Notes under the pieces: generated by a model
The model's database searches: none
Told to the model about the DNA's origin: nothing
The model's input: only the letters and a program-made list of their open reading frames with translations
Shown here: positions 1-6,669 of the stretch, one piece after another
Numbering within the stretch: the stretch's first letter is position 1
How the letters are laid out: every line of letters begins with the position of its first letter
Position numbers and translations under genes: made by a program
Source of the DNA: RGIG4140 sp045655105
GTDB taxonomy: Bacteria > Pseudomonadota > Alphaproteobacteria > CAAHEQ01 > UBA3637
Direction of reading: 5' to 3'
Assembly (NCBI GenBank): GCA_045655105.1
Contig: JAZOOQ010000020.1
Location: 1 to 12,736, forward strand
DNA: 12,736 nucleotides

Positions 1-68
1 GCAACTTTTACTTCATCTTTAGCTTTTAAAGCTTCAATTAATGCTTTTTTTAAATCATCTCTAATCAT
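1..68 (-). CDS. GatB/YqeY domain protein, N-terminal fragment (runs off left edge)
   Basis: This is the first 22 codons of a minus-strand gene cut by the window edge. The peptide begins MIRDDLKKALIEALKAKDEV, which matches the usual start of small GatB/YqeY-family proteins: an amphipathic helix with a K-A-K-D/E motif before the 'TIR' segment. The family resembles the C-terminal tRNA-binding region of the GatB amidotransferase subunit, and its exact role is poorly defined. The start is supported by an AGGAG ribosome site (complement of 76-80) seven bases upstream and by a TTGATA-17-TAAAAT promoter further upstream. In alphaproteobacteria this gene often lies near dnaG and rpoD, but nothing here shows that. 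Only the N-terminus is visible, so the family call rests on a short match. Confidence 0.72.
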   Translation of the reverse strand, partial: MIRDDLKKALIEALKAKDEVKV

Positions 69-99
69 ATTTAAACTCCTTTGTTGTAATTTGGCACCT

Positions 100-128
100 A
101 TTTTAATCTGAAAAAAAGAAATTATCAA
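100..128 (-). promoter_or_regulatory. Sigma70-type promoter for the yqeY-like gene
   Basis: Read on the minus strand there is TTGATA (complement of 123-128), a 17-base spacer, and TAAAAT (complement of 100-105). Both boxes are close to the sigma70 consensus. Transcription would start near 93, giving a leader of about 25 bases ahead of the ATG at 68. Confidence 0.6.
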
Positions 129-137
129 TAAAAAAGA

Positions 138-166
138 TTGATTATTTTTTTCTTTTAAAGCATATT
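138..166 (+). promoter_or_regulatory. Possible promoter for the prepilin peptidase gene
   Basis: TTGATT (138-143), a 17-base spacer and CATATT (161-166) lie 36 bases before the ATG at 202. Each box matches four of six consensus positions. It stands back to back with the minus-strand promoter, the two -35 boxes being 9 bases apart. The AT-rich background makes chance matches likely. Confidence 0.33.
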
Positions 167-201
167 TTGGAATGAATTTGATAATAAGGAGATAAATAAA
201 A

Positions 202-888
202 ATGATATTAACATGTTTAATTGGCTTTTTTTTAGGGGTGCTATTGCCTGCTGTTGCTGGAAGATTTGGAAAAATACTTCCTGCTGATCCAGGGCTTGTT
301 TTGGTTGAATTGTTTCATAAGCCAATTTTGTTTAAAAAAAGTGCATCAAAATGGATGAATGAGTTTAAGAAAAAACAAAGAAAATTTTTTGTTGTTTCGT
401 TGAGTTGGGGTGTTGTTTTAGCTGTTCTTTTTGGGGTTAATTCATTATTCTTTGAAGGTTTTTCTCTTTTTGCAACTTGTGCCTTTGTTTATATGGTTTC
501 GGCCCTTATGAGTGTTGATAAAATGTTTTGTTTGTTGCCTGATTTCTTCACAATTCCTTTGTTGGTTTTAGGGTTTACATTTGTTTATTTTGGAGTATCA
601 TTTATTTCTATGCCAGATGCTTTTTTAGGTGCTTGGTATGGTTATTTTGTTTCTGTTCTTGCTGTTGTTATGATGAGTTTTTTAGGTAATGCAGAGTTTG
701 GTGCAGGTGATGCAAAGATGTTAACAGCATTAGGTGCTTGGTTTGGATTATTAAATTTAAGCTATGTTTTGGTTCTTTCATTTGTATTCTTTTTTGTTTC
801 TTCAGTTTTGAATAAAAATAGAGCAGGGCCTTTTGGTCCAGCGCTTGGTGCAGCCTCTTTAATTGTGTTCTTTCTGAATGTGTTTTAA
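202..888 (+). CDS. Prepilin peptidase, A24 family (type IV prepilin leader peptidase)
   Basis: This is an inner-membrane aspartyl protease that would cleave type IV-pilin-like leader peptides. In its 228 residues the two catalytic motifs are visible: D106 eight residues before the D of LLPD (112-114), and the GAGDAK motif at 167-172 with D170. The C-terminal segment PFGPALGA (210-217) is also typical of the family. At least five hydrophobic stretches occur, at about 1-20, 62-84, 88-104, 116-160 and 176-201. The cysteine-rich N-terminal methyltransferase domain of PilD-type enzymes is missing: only a first membrane helix and about 40 residues precede the second one, with no CxxC pairs. It therefore resembles short CpaA/TadV-like or otherwise reduced enzymes. 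The start is supported by AAGGAG at 186-191. No pilin or secretion gene is adjacent, so its substrate is unknown. Confidence 0.9.
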   Translation: MILTCLIGFFLGVLLPAVAGRFGKILPADPGLVLVELFHKPILFKKSASKWMNEFKKKQRKFFVVSLSWGVVLAVLFGVNSLFFEGFSLFATCAFVYMVSALMSVDKMFCLLPDFFTIPLLVLGFTFVYFGVSFISMPDAFLGAWYGYFVSVLAVVMMSFLGNAEFGAGDAKMLTALGAWFGLLNLSYVLVLSFVFFFVSSVLNKNRAGPFGPALGAASLIVFFLNVF

Positions 889-895
889 ATAATAC

Positions 896-924
896 TGGAC
901 TTTTTTATAAAAAAAATATATAAG
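896..924 (+). promoter_or_regulatory. Probable promoter for the rodZ-like gene
   Basis: TGGACT (896-901), a 17-base spacer and TATAAG (919-924) precede the rodZ-like start. The -10 box matches five of six consensus positions. The predicted start of transcription near 931 gives a leader of about 26 bases. Preceding sequence lacks a clear terminator for the prepilin peptidase gene, so read-through from it is also possible. Confidence 0.48.
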
Positions 925-956
925 AGAAAAAAGAATTTTGAAAAAAGGAAATGATG

Positions 957-1937
957 ATGACTGAAAAAAAAGCGACAAAGTCTAAAAAAACGGAAAAAAA
1001 AGAAGTTCAAGAGAAAAATGAAATTAACGAAGTGTTGATGTTTACCCCTGTGATTGAAACGGTGGGGACAAGATTGAGAAAAGTAAGAGAAGAAAAAAAG
1101 ATTAAACTTTCTCAAATTTCGAAAGCACTTTGTATCAGGGAAAGCTTTTTAACTGCTCTTGAAGAAGGAGAGTATGAAGTTTTTCCTGCGCTTGTTTATG
1201 CTGGCGGTTTTATGAGAAGTTATGCAGTTTATTTGGGTGTAGATGAAAAAGAAGTGATGCAACAATTTCATAAAGAAACAGAATATATGATTGAAAAATC
1301 AGCAGAGGTTCCAGTTGCACCTACTAAAAATGTTATTCCTTCTAAGAAACTTTTGTTTTCTCTTTTAATTTTGATTGGTGTTGGATATGGCATCATTCAG
1401 TTGTTAAATGGTAAAAAAGAGGAAGAAACGATTGTTGAAAATCCAACTGCTGTTATAGAGGTTATGGAAAATCCTGTTGCAGAAATTGAAGAAACTCAAA
1501 AACAAGATGTAAGCATTGAAAATGAAAATGCAAACTCAGCTGATATTACGCCTGTAGAAGGCTCTGTTTCTGAAAATTTAACAAATTCAGAAGAAACAGT
1601 TAAAAAAGAAAAAACAGCTTTGGTGATGGAAAACACAGAGCCTGAAAACCCATTTACAGGAGAAACCTATGGGGCAAAAGAGGGTTCAAGAGTGAGCCTT
1701 TTGGCAACAAATATGGTGTGGATTGAGGTTAAATCAGCTGATAAGGTGATTTTTACACGCGTTTTGAAAAAGGGAGAAAGTTATAATGCTCCAGTTCTGG
1801 GAAATGTTGCTACTTTAAAAACTGGAAATGCAGGTGCTATTTCAATTTATTTGGATGGGCAATTTAGAAAAGTATTGGGTCGTGAAGGCCATGTTTTAAA
1901 GGATGTTAAATTAGTTCCTGAAACATTTATAGATTAA
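957..1937 (+). CDS. rodZ: RodZ-like helix-turn-helix membrane protein with DUF4115 domain
   Basis: The protein probably links the cell-shape cytoskeleton (MreB) to the envelope, as RodZ does. The order of parts fits the family: a lysine-rich N-terminus (about residues 1-25), a helix-turn-helix domain of HTH_25 type (about 35-105, with GTRLRKVREEKK and LEEGEYEVFPALVYAGGFMRSYA), one membrane helix (about 132-150), an acidic Glu/Val/Asn-rich linker, and a C-terminal beta-rich DUF4115 domain (about 240-325, with VWIEVKSADKVIFTRVLKKG). Three ATG codons sit in tandem at 951, 954 and 957. I chose 957 because AAGGA (945-949) is then seven bases away, whereas 951 would leave only one or two bases. A strong terminator follows at once. 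In many alphaproteobacteria such a gene lies beside ispG and hisS; here it lies directly before prfA. A transcription-factor role is unlikely given the membrane helix. Confidence 0.87.
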   Translation: MTEKKATKSKKTEKKEVQEKNEINEVLMFTPVIETVGTRLRKVREEKKIKLSQISKALCIRESFLTALEEGEYEVFPALVYAGGFMRSYAVYLGVDEKEVMQQFHKETEYMIEKSAEVPVAPTKNVIPSKKLLFSLLILIGVGYGIIQLLNGKKEEETIVENPTAVIEVMENPVAEIEETQKQDVSIENENANSADITPVEGSVSENLTNSEETVKKEKTALVMENTEPENPFTGETYGAKEGSRVSLLATNMVWIEVKSADKVIFTRVLKKGESYNAPVLGNVATLKTGNAGAISIYLDGQFRKVLGREGHVLKDVKLVPETFID

Positions 1938-1950
1938 GTTGATTTTTTTG

Positions 1951-1990
1951 AAGCGCTCCTGAAACAAAATCTTTCGGGCGGCGCTTTTTT
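1951..1990 (+). terminator. Strong intrinsic terminator between rodZ-like gene and prfA
   Basis: The stem has AAGCGC (1951-1956) pairing with GCGCTT (1981-1986), then an internal loop (T opposite CG), then CCTGAA (1958-1963) pairing with TTCGGG (1973-1978) with one G-U pair. The T run is 1985-1990. It begins 13 bases after the rodZ-like stop and ends 12 bases before the prfA ATG. Confidence 0.85.
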
Positions 1991-2002
1991 ATGGAGTACA
2001 AA

Positions 2003-3073
2003 ATGAATTTTGAGCAGAAATTAGATCCGATTATTGCAAGATATGAAGAAGTTACTAGCTTGTTGTCCCAAGAACTTTCAAGTGATGATTTTGTGAAACT
2101 TTCAAAAGAATTAAGTTCATTGGAAGAAATTTATAAAACTGGGTTAAGCTATAAAAAAATGTTATCAGATCTTCAAGATGCAGAATTGATGAAAGATGAT
2201 GACTCATTAGATGCTGAAATGAAAGAGATGGCTCATGAAGAATTTTATACTTTAAAGTCTGAAATTGAATCGGTTGAAAAACAAATTCAAATTTTGCTTT
2301 TGCCAAAAGATGAAGCAGATGATAGAAACGTTATTTTAGAAGTTAGAGCTGGTACAGGTGGTGAAGAAGCGGCGTTATTTGGGGCAGAATTATTCAGAAT
2401 GTATGAACGTTATGCGGCCTTAAAAGGTTGGCGTTTTGAAGTTTTATCTTTAAACGAAACAGGGTTGGGTGGATATAAAGAAGCGGTGGCTCAAATTTCT
2501 GGTAGCAGTGTATTTGCTCGGCTTAAATTTGAATCGGGAGCTCATCGAGTTCAACGAGTGCCAGAAACAGAATCAGGCGGCCGTGTGCATACATCTGCAG
2601 CAACAGTGGCAGTTTTGCCTGAAGCACAAGAAGTTGATGTTGAAATCAATGAAGCAGATTTAGAAATTACAACATGCCGTGCTTCTGGTGCTGGTGGACA
2701 ACACGTCAATAAAACTGATAGTGCTATTCGTATTGTTCATAAGCCAACGGGTATTGCTGTTGAGTGTCAAGAAGAGCGTTCTCAATTTAAAAATAAAGAT
2801 AAAGCAATGACGCGTTTGAGAACTGTTTTATACGATATGCAACGACAAGCACTTGATAAAGAAAGATCTCAAAATAGAAAATCTCAAGTTGGAAGTGGAG
2901 ATAGATCTGAACGTATCAGAACTTATAACTATCCACAAGGACGTGTAACAGATCACCGCATTAACAAAACATCTTATCAATTAACAGAGGTTATGGAAGG
3001 ATCTGGGTTGGAAGAATTTGTTGAAGCACTGATTCTTGAAGATCAAATGGAACGGTTGGCTGAAATTGAATAA
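2003..3073 (+). CDS. prfA: Peptide chain release factor 1 (RF1)
   Basis: RF1 is a cytoplasmic factor that recognises UAA and UAG in the ribosomal A site and triggers release of the peptide. The protein is 356 residues, the usual length. It shows the PCRF domain (about 10-200), the stop-codon-reading PxT tripeptide as P187-E-T189 within RVPETESGGRVHTSAATVAV, and the catalytic GGQ at 231-233 within RASGAGGQHVNKTDSAIRI. The C-terminal KSQVGSGDRSERIRTYNYPQGRVTDHR region is also diagnostic. The start at 2003 fits the family (MNFEQKLDPI) and has GGAG at 1993-1996 six bases away. An in-frame ATG at 1991 abuts the terminator T run and has no ribosome site, so I rejected it. The gene overlaps prmC, whose product methylates Q233. 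Confidence 0.97.
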   Translation: MNFEQKLDPIIARYEEVTSLLSQELSSDDFVKLSKELSSLEEIYKTGLSYKKMLSDLQDAELMKDDDSLDAEMKEMAHEEFYTLKSEIESVEKQIQILLLPKDEADDRNVILEVRAGTGGEEAALFGAELFRMYERYAALKGWRFEVLSLNETGLGGYKEAVAQISGSSVFARLKFESGAHRVQRVPETESGGRVHTSAATVAVLPEAQEVDVEINEADLEITTCRASGAGGQHVNKTDSAIRIVHKPTGIAVECQEERSQFKNKDKAMTRLRTVLYDMQRQALDKERSQNRKSQVGSGDRSERIRTYNYPQGRVTDHRINKTSYQLTEVMEGSGLEEFVEALILEDQMERLAEIE

Positions 3074-3872
3074 ACATCTTCTTATTCAAGATATTGAAAA
3101 AAAATTATTAGGTGTATCTGAAACTGCTTATTTGGATGCAAAGTTTTTTGTTGAAGGGTGTGAAAAACAAGGGCTTTTGATTTCTGATGAGTTGATTCAA
3201 GATTTTGTTGAAAGAAGGAAAAGACAAGAACCTGTTTCTAAAATTATTCGATCAAAAGGTTTTTGGGCGCTTGATTTTTATGTGACACAAGATGTGTTAG
3301 ATCCAAGACCAGATAGTGAAACTTTAATTGAAGCTGTATTGGAATTTTTTCCAGATAAAAATAAATCATTGGATATTTTAGATATTGGAACGGGAAGCGG
3401 TTGTTTGCTTGTTTCATTGTTATATGAATATAAAAATGCTGTTGGAACAGGAGTGGATATATCTTCTAAAGCATTAGAAGTTGCAAGAAAAAATGCTGCT
3501 TCGTATAACGCCTTGTTTTTTGAAAAAGATTTTTATGACTCTGATTTTCAAGATGGGCTTCAAACATATGATGTGATTGTTTCAAATCCACCGTATATTA
3601 AAACAAAAGAGGTTCAAGAATTAGAAGATGCTGTTCGCCTTTATGATCCATTAAAAGCATTAGATGGCGGACAAGATGGTTTAGATGCTTATCGAAGGTT
3701 GGCGATCGTTTTAAAGCCATTGTTAAAAAAAGAAGGGATTGTTTTTTTTGAAATTGGGCAAGGTCAGGAAGAAGACGTTGTTTTTATTATGAAAAAGCAA
3801 GGTTTTAATTTTTTAAAATCATATAAAGATTTGGGAAAGATTGAGCGTATTCTTGTTTTTCAATCTGTTTAA
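3066..3872 (+). CDS. prmC: Release factor glutamine N5-methyltransferase PrmC
   Basis: PrmC transfers a methyl group from SAM to the glutamine of the GGQ motif in RF1 and RF2, raising termination efficiency. The sequence shows an N-terminal helical substrate-binding domain (about 1-75, with EPVSKII at 55-61), the family motif DPRPDSE (79-85), the SAM-binding motif DILDIGTGSGC (103-113), and the catalytic NPPY at 174-177 that binds the target glutamine. I chose the TTG at 3066, which gives MNKHLLIQDIEKK and overlaps the last 8 bases of prfA. Another TTG at 3036 would add ten residues encoded inside prfA. Neither has a strong ribosome site, so translation is probably coupled to prfA termination. 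The resulting 268 residues are near the family's usual length. It follows the known prfA-prmC order. Confidence 0.94.
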   Translation: MNKHLLIQDIEKKLLGVSETAYLDAKFFVEGCEKQGLLISDELIQDFVERRKRQEPVSKIIRSKGFWALDFYVTQDVLDPRPDSETLIEAVLEFFPDKNKSLDILDIGTGSGCLLVSLLYEYKNAVGTGVDISSKALEVARKNAASYNALFFEKDFYDSDFQDGLQTYDVIVSNPPYIKTKEVQELEDAVRLYDPLKALDGGQDGLDAYRRLAIVLKPLLKKEGIVFFEIGQGQEEDVVFIMKKQGFNFLKSYKDLGKIERILVFQSV

Positions 3873-3899
3873 AATATTTTGTTAAAATGAACTTTTTGC

Positions 3900-3928
3900 T
3901 TGAAAAATAAACTTTTTTTTAGTAAAAT
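3900..3928 (+). promoter_or_regulatory. Promoter of efp-suhB
   Basis: TTGAAA (3900-3905), a spacer of exactly 17 bases holding a run of eight T, and TAAAAT (3923-3928) form a good sigma70-type promoter. Transcription would start near 3935, giving a leader of about 50 bases before the efp ATG. Confidence 0.68.
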
Positions 3929-3936
3929 ACATAGGA

Positions 3937-3951
3937 TTCACATTTTGTGAA
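3937..3951 (+). repeat. Perfect palindrome TTCACA-TTT-TGTGAA in the efp leader
   Basis: Six-base arms TTCACA (3937-3942) and TGTGAA (3946-3951) flank TTT. It starts about two bases after the predicted transcription start. It could be an operator for a dimeric regulator or a small 5' hairpin that stabilises the mRNA. The TGTGA half-site resembles CRP/FNR-like sites, but their normal spacing is wider. Confidence 0.5.
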
Positions 3952-3986
3952 AAAAGATTTTATTAATTTAGTGAAAAGGAAAACGC

Positions 3987-4550
3987 ATGAAAACACAAGC
4001 AAATAATATTAGACCAGGTTGGATTATTGAACACAATGGTAAACAATGGACAGTTATGAAAACACAGGTAACAAAACCTGGTAAGGGTGGTGCTTTCATG
4101 CAAGTTGAAATGCGTGATTTAGCCAGTGGCAACAAAACAAATGAACGTTTCAGAACAGAAGATACAATTGAAAAATTAACATCAGAAAATATTGATTGCC
4201 AATACTTATATAGAGAAGGCGATACGCTTTATTTCATGAATAAAGAAACATATGATCAAATTGAAATTTCAGTTGACTTAATGGGAGATGGAGTTGCTTT
4301 TTTACAAGACAATATGGAAGTTGTTGCCAACACAATTGAAGGAAAAATTGTTGGCGTTGAATTGCCATTACATGTTATTTGCACTGTTGCTGAAACAGAA
4401 CCTTACTTAAAAGGTCAAACAGTTACAACATCTTATAAACCAGCAATTTTAGATAATGGTTTAAGAACATCTATTCCTCCTTTTGTAACTACTGGTGAAA
4501 AGATTGTTGTTGCAACAGCAGATTGCTCATATGTTGAAAGGGCAAAATAA
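3987..4550 (+). CDS. efp: Elongation factor P
   Basis: EF-P binds between the ribosomal P and E sites and relieves stalling at polyproline stretches. The 187-residue protein has the full three-domain layout: a KOW-like domain I (about 1-63), and two OB-fold domains (about 65-127 and 130-187) ending with the family motif GLRTSIPPFVTTGEKIVV. The tip of domain I reads KPGKGGAF (30-37), with K33 at the position that EpmA/EpmB-type enzymes beta-lysylate in many proteobacteria; those enzymes are not in this window. The ATG at 3987 has AAGGA (3976-3980) six bases upstream. Its stop overlaps the next gene by one base (TAATG). A promoter and a palindromic leader lie directly upstream, as expected for a highly expressed translation factor. 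Confidence 0.97.
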   Translation: MKTQANNIRPGWIIEHNGKQWTVMKTQVTKPGKGGAFMQVEMRDLASGNKTNERFRTEDTIEKLTSENIDCQYLYREGDTLYFMNKETYDQIEISVDLMGDGVAFLQDNMEVVANTIEGKIVGVELPLHVICTVAETEPYLKGQTVTTSYKPAILDNGLRTSIPPFVTTGEKIVVATADCSYVERAK

Positions 4551-5437
4551 TGGCAGAATTGATAACGGAAAAAAGACGTATCACGCCAAGATCTCAAGCG
4601 CAACGCCGTGAAAGACCTAAAACGCGTGAAGAAATCATGTTTGATTCATTGTCACCAATTATGACGATTATGGTTCGTGCTGTTCGAAAAGCTGGTAAAA
4701 AAATGCTTCGTGATTTTGGTGAAGTTTCAAGTTTGCAAGTTTCAAGAAAAGGTCCGGGTGATTTTGTTTCAAATGCAGATATGATGGCTGAAAAAACATT
4801 GATTGATCAATTAAGTTTAGATAAGCCAGAATATGGATTTATTACAGAAGAAAGCGAATGTGTTGAGCCAAAAGAAGGCTGCCCATATTACTGGGTGATT
4901 GATCCAATTGATGGAACAACGAATTTTTTGCATGCCGTTCCTTGTTTTTCAATTTCTGTTGCATTGTTGGAAAATGAAGAGGTGATTGCTGGTGTTTCTT
5001 TCAATCCGGTTACGAATGAACTTTATTATACGGAAAAAGGGAAAGGTAGCTTTTTGATGACTCCAACAGGCAATGTTAGATTGCGTGTTTCAGGGCGTAA
5101 CAGTTTAGATTGTTCTTTAATTGGTAGTAATGGGTATAATTCAACCAGAAATAGACAAGCTATTGAAAAAGTGATCACAAAAGTTGCATCTGTTCGTTAT
5201 AATGGAAGCACAACAATGGCATTAGCAAGTGTTGCTGCGGGTCAGTATGATGCATATATTGCAACAAGATTTAAACTTTGGGATATTGCAACAGGTTACT
5301 TGTTAATTAAAGAAGCTGGTGGTTTTATTTCTGATTTTAAAGGAAATACATCATTGATGGATATTGTAAATTCTCAAGAAATGATTACTTGCAATATGAC
5401 ATTAAAACAAACCTTTTTAGATTTGTTAAAAGCCTAA
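4550..5437 (+). CDS. suhB: Inositol monophosphatase family protein (SuhB-like)
   Basis: This is a Mg2+-dependent phosphatase of the FIG fold that would hydrolyse inositol-1-phosphate or a related sugar phosphate; SuhB-type members can also assist rRNA transcription. Metal-binding motifs are clear: E100-E101-S, D118-P-I-D121-G-T-T (motif A, followed by NFLHAVP), and W244-D245-I-A-T-G (motif B, with T where the family usually has A) leading to LLIKEAGG. The alphaproteobacterial signature SPIMTIMVRAVRKAGKKMLRDFGEV begins near residue 35. The first 30 residues are an extra, very basic tail (KRRITPRSQAQRRERPKTR) not needed for the fold. The upstream start is supported by the TAATG overlap with efp and by GAAAGGG at 4536-4542; an internal ATG at 4637 has a poorer site. 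A terminator follows. Confidence 0.93.
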   Translation: MAELITEKRRITPRSQAQRRERPKTREEIMFDSLSPIMTIMVRAVRKAGKKMLRDFGEVSSLQVSRKGPGDFVSNADMMAEKTLIDQLSLDKPEYGFITEESECVEPKEGCPYYWVIDPIDGTTNFLHAVPCFSISVALLENEEVIAGVSFNPVTNELYYTEKGKGSFLMTPTGNVRLRVSGRNSLDCSLIGSNGYNSTRNRQAIEKVITKVASVRYNGSTTMALASVAAGQYDAYIATRFKLWDIATGYLLIKEAGGFISDFKGNTSLMDIVNSQEMITCNMTLKQTFLDLLKA

Positions 5438-5454
5438 ATTTAATAAAATTTTTT

Positions 5455-5486
5455 AAGCGGTTTCAGTAAATTCTGGGCCGCTTTTT
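5455..5486 (+). terminator. Intrinsic terminator after suhB-like gene
   Basis: AAGCGG (5455-5460) pairs with CCGCTT (5478-5483), with an inner CAG/CTG stem and a T run at 5482-5486. It closes the efp-suhB unit 17 bases after the stop codon. Confidence 0.8.
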
Positions 5487-5520
5487 CTTTATCAAATTCA
5501 ATGGGTTTAATAATTTTATC

Positions 5521-5549
5521 TTTACATTTTATTTGCAAGGTTTTAAGAT
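5521..5549 (+). promoter_or_regulatory. Probable promoter of the RsmB-like/nagZ unit
   Basis: TTTACA (5521-5526; five of six consensus), a 17-base spacer, and TAAGAT (5544-5549; four of six) lie between the suhB terminator and the next start. Transcription would begin near 5556, about 19 bases before the ATG at 5575. Confidence 0.5.
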
Positions 5550-5574
5550 GGCTTGAAAGCTGAAGGTGGAGTTT

Positions 5575-6657
5575 ATGAAAGAAGAAGATATATATAAGAT
5601 TGCAGCGGAATTGTTGGAGAAAATTGATTCTTCCTCAGTTTCAGCGAATGAAATTGTAAATGGTTATACGAAGTCTCATAAGTATATTGAATCTGAAGAT
5701 AGAAAACTTTTGCTTGATTTGATTTGGAGCGCCATTAGAGCAAAAGCTAGATTAAATTATGCCTATCCAGAAACAGATTGGTTATATAAATTAAATGCTT
5801 TAAAGGAACAAGGAATTCCCGAGTCTCAGGAAATGCCTTTAGCTGTTCGTTTAGAAGTTCAAGAATGGTTTTTGGATCATATTCCTGATGCTGAAAATGA
5901 ATTGCAAGCTATGCTTGGAACGGCTCCAATTGTTTTAAGAGCAAATGGAGATCGTGATAAAATTTTTAAAATGCTTCAAGATGAAGGCTTTAAAGTAAGT
6001 TTATGTGTGCGTTCTCCTCTTGGAATTATTTTGGATGAATATGCTAATTTAAAAGATTCGAAAACTTTTAAAAAAGGATTAATTGAGGTTCAAGATGAAG
6101 GGGCTCAATTACTTTCTTTAGAAACAGGGATTAAACCCAAAGATGATGTTTTTGATTTTTGTGCAGGGGCAGGGGGTAAATCTTTGATTTTTGCTCAAAT
6201 GATGAAAAATAAAGGATTTATCCAGGCTTATGATGCTTCATATAAAAGATTAAGTGAACTTTCGAAACGGGCGTGGCGTGCTAATGTTAGTATTATTAAG
6301 CCTGTATTTAAATTGCCTGAAGCTCATAAGAAATTTGACTATGTTGTTGTAGATGCGCCTTGTTCTGGAACAGGAACTTGGAGAAGAAGTCCAGATCTGA
6401 GATGGAGTTTAAGTGAAAAACAACTTAAAAACATTACGATAAAGCAAGCAGAAATTTTGTCTGTTGCGCAAGAATATGTTAAAAATGGTCACTTTTTAGT
6501 ATATATTACTTGTTCATTGACATTTGATGAAAATGAAAATCAAGTTGAGGATTTTATTTCAAGATATCCTTCATTTCATGAAGTAAAATCTTTTAGATAT
6601 TCGCCATATAGAACAGGAACAGATGGATTTTTCATGTCTATATTGCAAAAAAGATAA
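5575..6657 (+). CDS. RsmB/NOP-family SAM-dependent RNA m5C methyltransferase
   Basis: This enzyme would methylate C5 of a cytosine in RNA, probably 16S rRNA as RsmB does at C967. Of 360 residues, the first 60 or so form a reduced NusB-like helical region. A PUA/ferredoxin-like part (about 115-170) and EVQDEGAQLL (171-180) follow, which is the family signature before the Rossmann domain. SAM motif I is DFCAGAGGK (194-202). Two cysteines of the m5C mechanism are present: C263 in DAPCSGTGTWRRSPDLRW and C313 in YITCSL. The protein ends in GTDGFFMSILQK, again typical. I chose ATG 5575 because AAGGTGG (5563-5569) is five to six bases upstream; a GTG at 5566 lies inside that site. nagZ starts 13 bases after the stop. 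Which cytosine is modified cannot be told from sequence; RsmF-like or other targets are possible. Confidence 0.9.
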   Translation: MKEEDIYKIAAELLEKIDSSSVSANEIVNGYTKSHKYIESEDRKLLLDLIWSAIRAKARLNYAYPETDWLYKLNALKEQGIPESQEMPLAVRLEVQEWFLDHIPDAENELQAMLGTAPIVLRANGDRDKIFKMLQDEGFKVSLCVRSPLGIILDEYANLKDSKTFKKGLIEVQDEGAQLLSLETGIKPKDDVFDFCAGAGGKSLIFAQMMKNKGFIQAYDASYKRLSELSKRAWRANVSIIKPVFKLPEAHKKFDYVVVDAPCSGTGTWRRSPDLRWSLSEKQLKNITIKQAEILSVAQEYVKNGHFLVYITCSLTFDENENQVEDFISRYPSFHEVKSFRYSPYRTGTDGFFMSILQKR

Positions 6658-6669
6658 AGGGAGGTAAAG

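Noticed and set aside
901..914. TTTTTTA/TAAAAAA palindrome after the prepilin peptidase gene as a terminator
   Set aside because: It has no G/C pairs and lies within the candidate rodZ promoter; such matches are common in AT-rich spacers.
885..1115. Minus-strand frame of 76 codons across the rodZ-like start
   Set aside because: It is the antisense of A-rich, Lys-coding sequence, rich in Phe and His, with no ribosome site and lying over a well-supported gene.
2055..2306. Minus-strand frame inside prfA
   Set aside because: No family match, no start signals, and wholly within the conserved RF1 coding sequence.
2469..2663. Plus-strand 64-codon frame inside prfA
   Set aside because: It is an out-of-frame reading of the RF1 PxT region; no ribosome site.
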